Positions 5,268 through 5,977 of a stretch of 5,977 bases of DNA are shown one piece after another. Location: contig JAKSCZ010000010.1 in assembly GCA_022360335.1 (NCBI GenBank), forward strand, positions 1 through 5,977, in the 5' to 3' direction. The notes under the pieces are model-generated. The model was not told the origin of the DNA. It worked only from the letters and a program-made list of their open reading frames with translations, and did not search any database. How positions within the stretch are numbered: position 1 is the stretch's first letter; the number at the start of each line of letters is the position of its first letter. Source of the DNA: Pseudomonadota bacterium (lineage in GTDB: Bacteria > Pseudomonadota > Gammaproteobacteria > Steroidobacterales > Woeseiaceae). Both the position numbers and the translations under genes were made by a program.

Positions 5268-5977
5268 ATGACGATCCCGGCTGCAAGGACCAACCTGCTC
5301 GGCATGTCCCGGGACATGCTCGAGCGGTATTTTGCCGGGCGCGGCGAGAAGCCGTTCCGCGCGCGGCAGGTCATGCAGTGGATCCATCAGCGCGGCGTGA
5401 CCGACTTCGAGGCGATGACCGACCTGTCGAAGACGCTGCGCGAGGCGCTGAAGCGTGACGCGGAAGTCGTGCCGCCGACGATACAGTCGCGGCACGACTC
5501 CGGAGACGGCACCTCGAAGTGGCTGTTCGCGACGGACTGCGGCCAGGCGATCGAGACCGTGTTCATACCGGAGCCGGGGCGCGGGACGCTGTGTATTTCG
5601 TCCCAGGTCGGCTGCGCGCTCGATTGCGCGTTTTGTGCGACCGGGGCCCAGGGGTTCAATCGAAATCTGGCCTGCGAAGAAATCATCGCTCAGGTAAGCC
5701 ACGCCAATCGTCAATTGCCTACGCGACCGAACGGTGAGCCGGCCGTGACCAACGTGGTTTTCATGGGCATGGGCGAACCCCTCGCCAATTACCGAAATCT
5801 GTCGTCCGCGCTCGAGCTGCTGATATCGGACTACGCTTTCGGATTGTCGCGGCGGCGCATAACGGTCAGCACCTCCGGACTCGTGCCGCAGATCGAAAAA
5901 CTGGGCGACGACTGCAACGTCTCGCTGGCGGTTTCGCTGCATGCACCCAACGACGAACTTCGCGATCAGCTAGTTCC
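5268..5977 (+). CDS. rlmN: Dual-specificity 23S rRNA/tRNA adenine-C2 methyltransferase RlmN, 3' end cut by window
   Basis: RlmN is a radical SAM enzyme with a 4Fe-4S cluster that adds a methyl group to C2 of adenosine 2503 in 23S rRNA and of adenosine 37 in some tRNAs. The frame runs open from ATG 5268 to the window end, 236 full codons of a family usually 350-400 long. An N-terminal accessory domain (KPFRARQVMQWIHQRG, 28-43, then FEAMTDLSKTLRE) precedes the radical SAM core. The cluster cysteines are Cys116, Cys120 and Cys123 in GCALDCAFCATGAQGFNRN. The SAM-contacting GMGEP lies at 167-171 and RRRITVSTSGLVPQI at 195-209. The expected methyl-carrier cysteine lies beyond the window. The start leaves seven bases after ndk, gives the family N-terminus and lacks a strong ribosome-binding site, which suggests coupling to ndk. 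As an Fe-S enzyme it is a potential client of the upstream module. Confidence 0.96.
   Translation, partial: MTIPAARTNLLGMSRDMLERYFAGRGEKPFRARQVMQWIHQRGVTDFEAMTDLSKTLREALKRDAEVVPPTIQSRHDSGDGTSKWLFATDCGQAIETVFIPEPGRGTLCISSQVGCALDCAFCATGAQGFNRNLACEEIIAQVSHANRQLPTRPNGEPAVTNVVFMGMGEPLANYRNLSSALELLISDYAFGLSRRRITVSTSGLVPQIEKLGDDCNVSLAVSLHAPNDELRDQLV

Noticed and set aside
5094..5942. 282-residue minus-strand open frame opposite ndk and rlmN
   Set aside because: The plus strand encodes two strongly conserved proteins here; the antisense product is Arg-rich without domains.

Overview
The window is a stretch of GC-rich (roughly 60-65% by eye) bacterial chromosome, almost fully coding, with no mobile element proteins, tRNA, rRNA or CRISPR. 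Protein similarity recalled from Escherichia coli and Pseudomonas, together with gene order (suhB divergent from trmJ; trmJ followed by isc-type genes, then ndk and rlmN), points to a gammaproteobacterium. It is probably one outside the enterics; I cannot name the genus. The long open frames antisense to nearly every gene are GC-rich shadows and are not annotated.

Region 1 (1-1162, + strand): the nearly complete end of dapD (lysine/diaminopimelate pathway) and a tightly spaced ArsC/Spx-like thioredoxin-fold gene of the YffB type. Region 2 (1159-1260): a convergent intergenic gap made almost wholly of repeat DNA. It holds a short REP-type hairpin whose GTAG head overlaps the yffB stop codon, then a nested palindrome with 28-bp perfect arms. 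Region 3 (1265-2065, - strand): suhB, an inositol monophosphatase-family protein. Region 4 (2066-2152): a short divergent promoter region.

Region 5 (2153-5977, + strand): trmJ, an IscS-type cysteine desulfurase, an IscU-like protein that has lost most scaffold cysteines, iscA, ndk, and the 5' two-thirds or so of rlmN. trmJ, the desulfurase and the IscU-like gene overlap end to start (8 and 4 bases), and iscA follows within 12 bases, so these four are very probably one transcript. ndk has its own likely promoter (TATAAT at 4747-4752), and rlmN starts 7 bases after ndk.

The most interesting part is the reduced isc-like module at 2868-4735. It sits where related gammaproteobacteria carry a full isc operon between trmJ and ndk-rlmN, but iscR, hscB, hscA, fdx and iscX are absent. 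The IscU-like protein keeps only one of the three usual ligand cysteines and has an altered HscA-recognition motif, while the desulfurase lacks the C-terminal tail that IscS uses to contact IscU. IscA keeps all three of its cysteines. This looks like a remodelled sulfur or Fe-S transfer module. It sits beside two RNA-modification genes, one of which (rlmN) encodes a 4Fe-4S enzyme.
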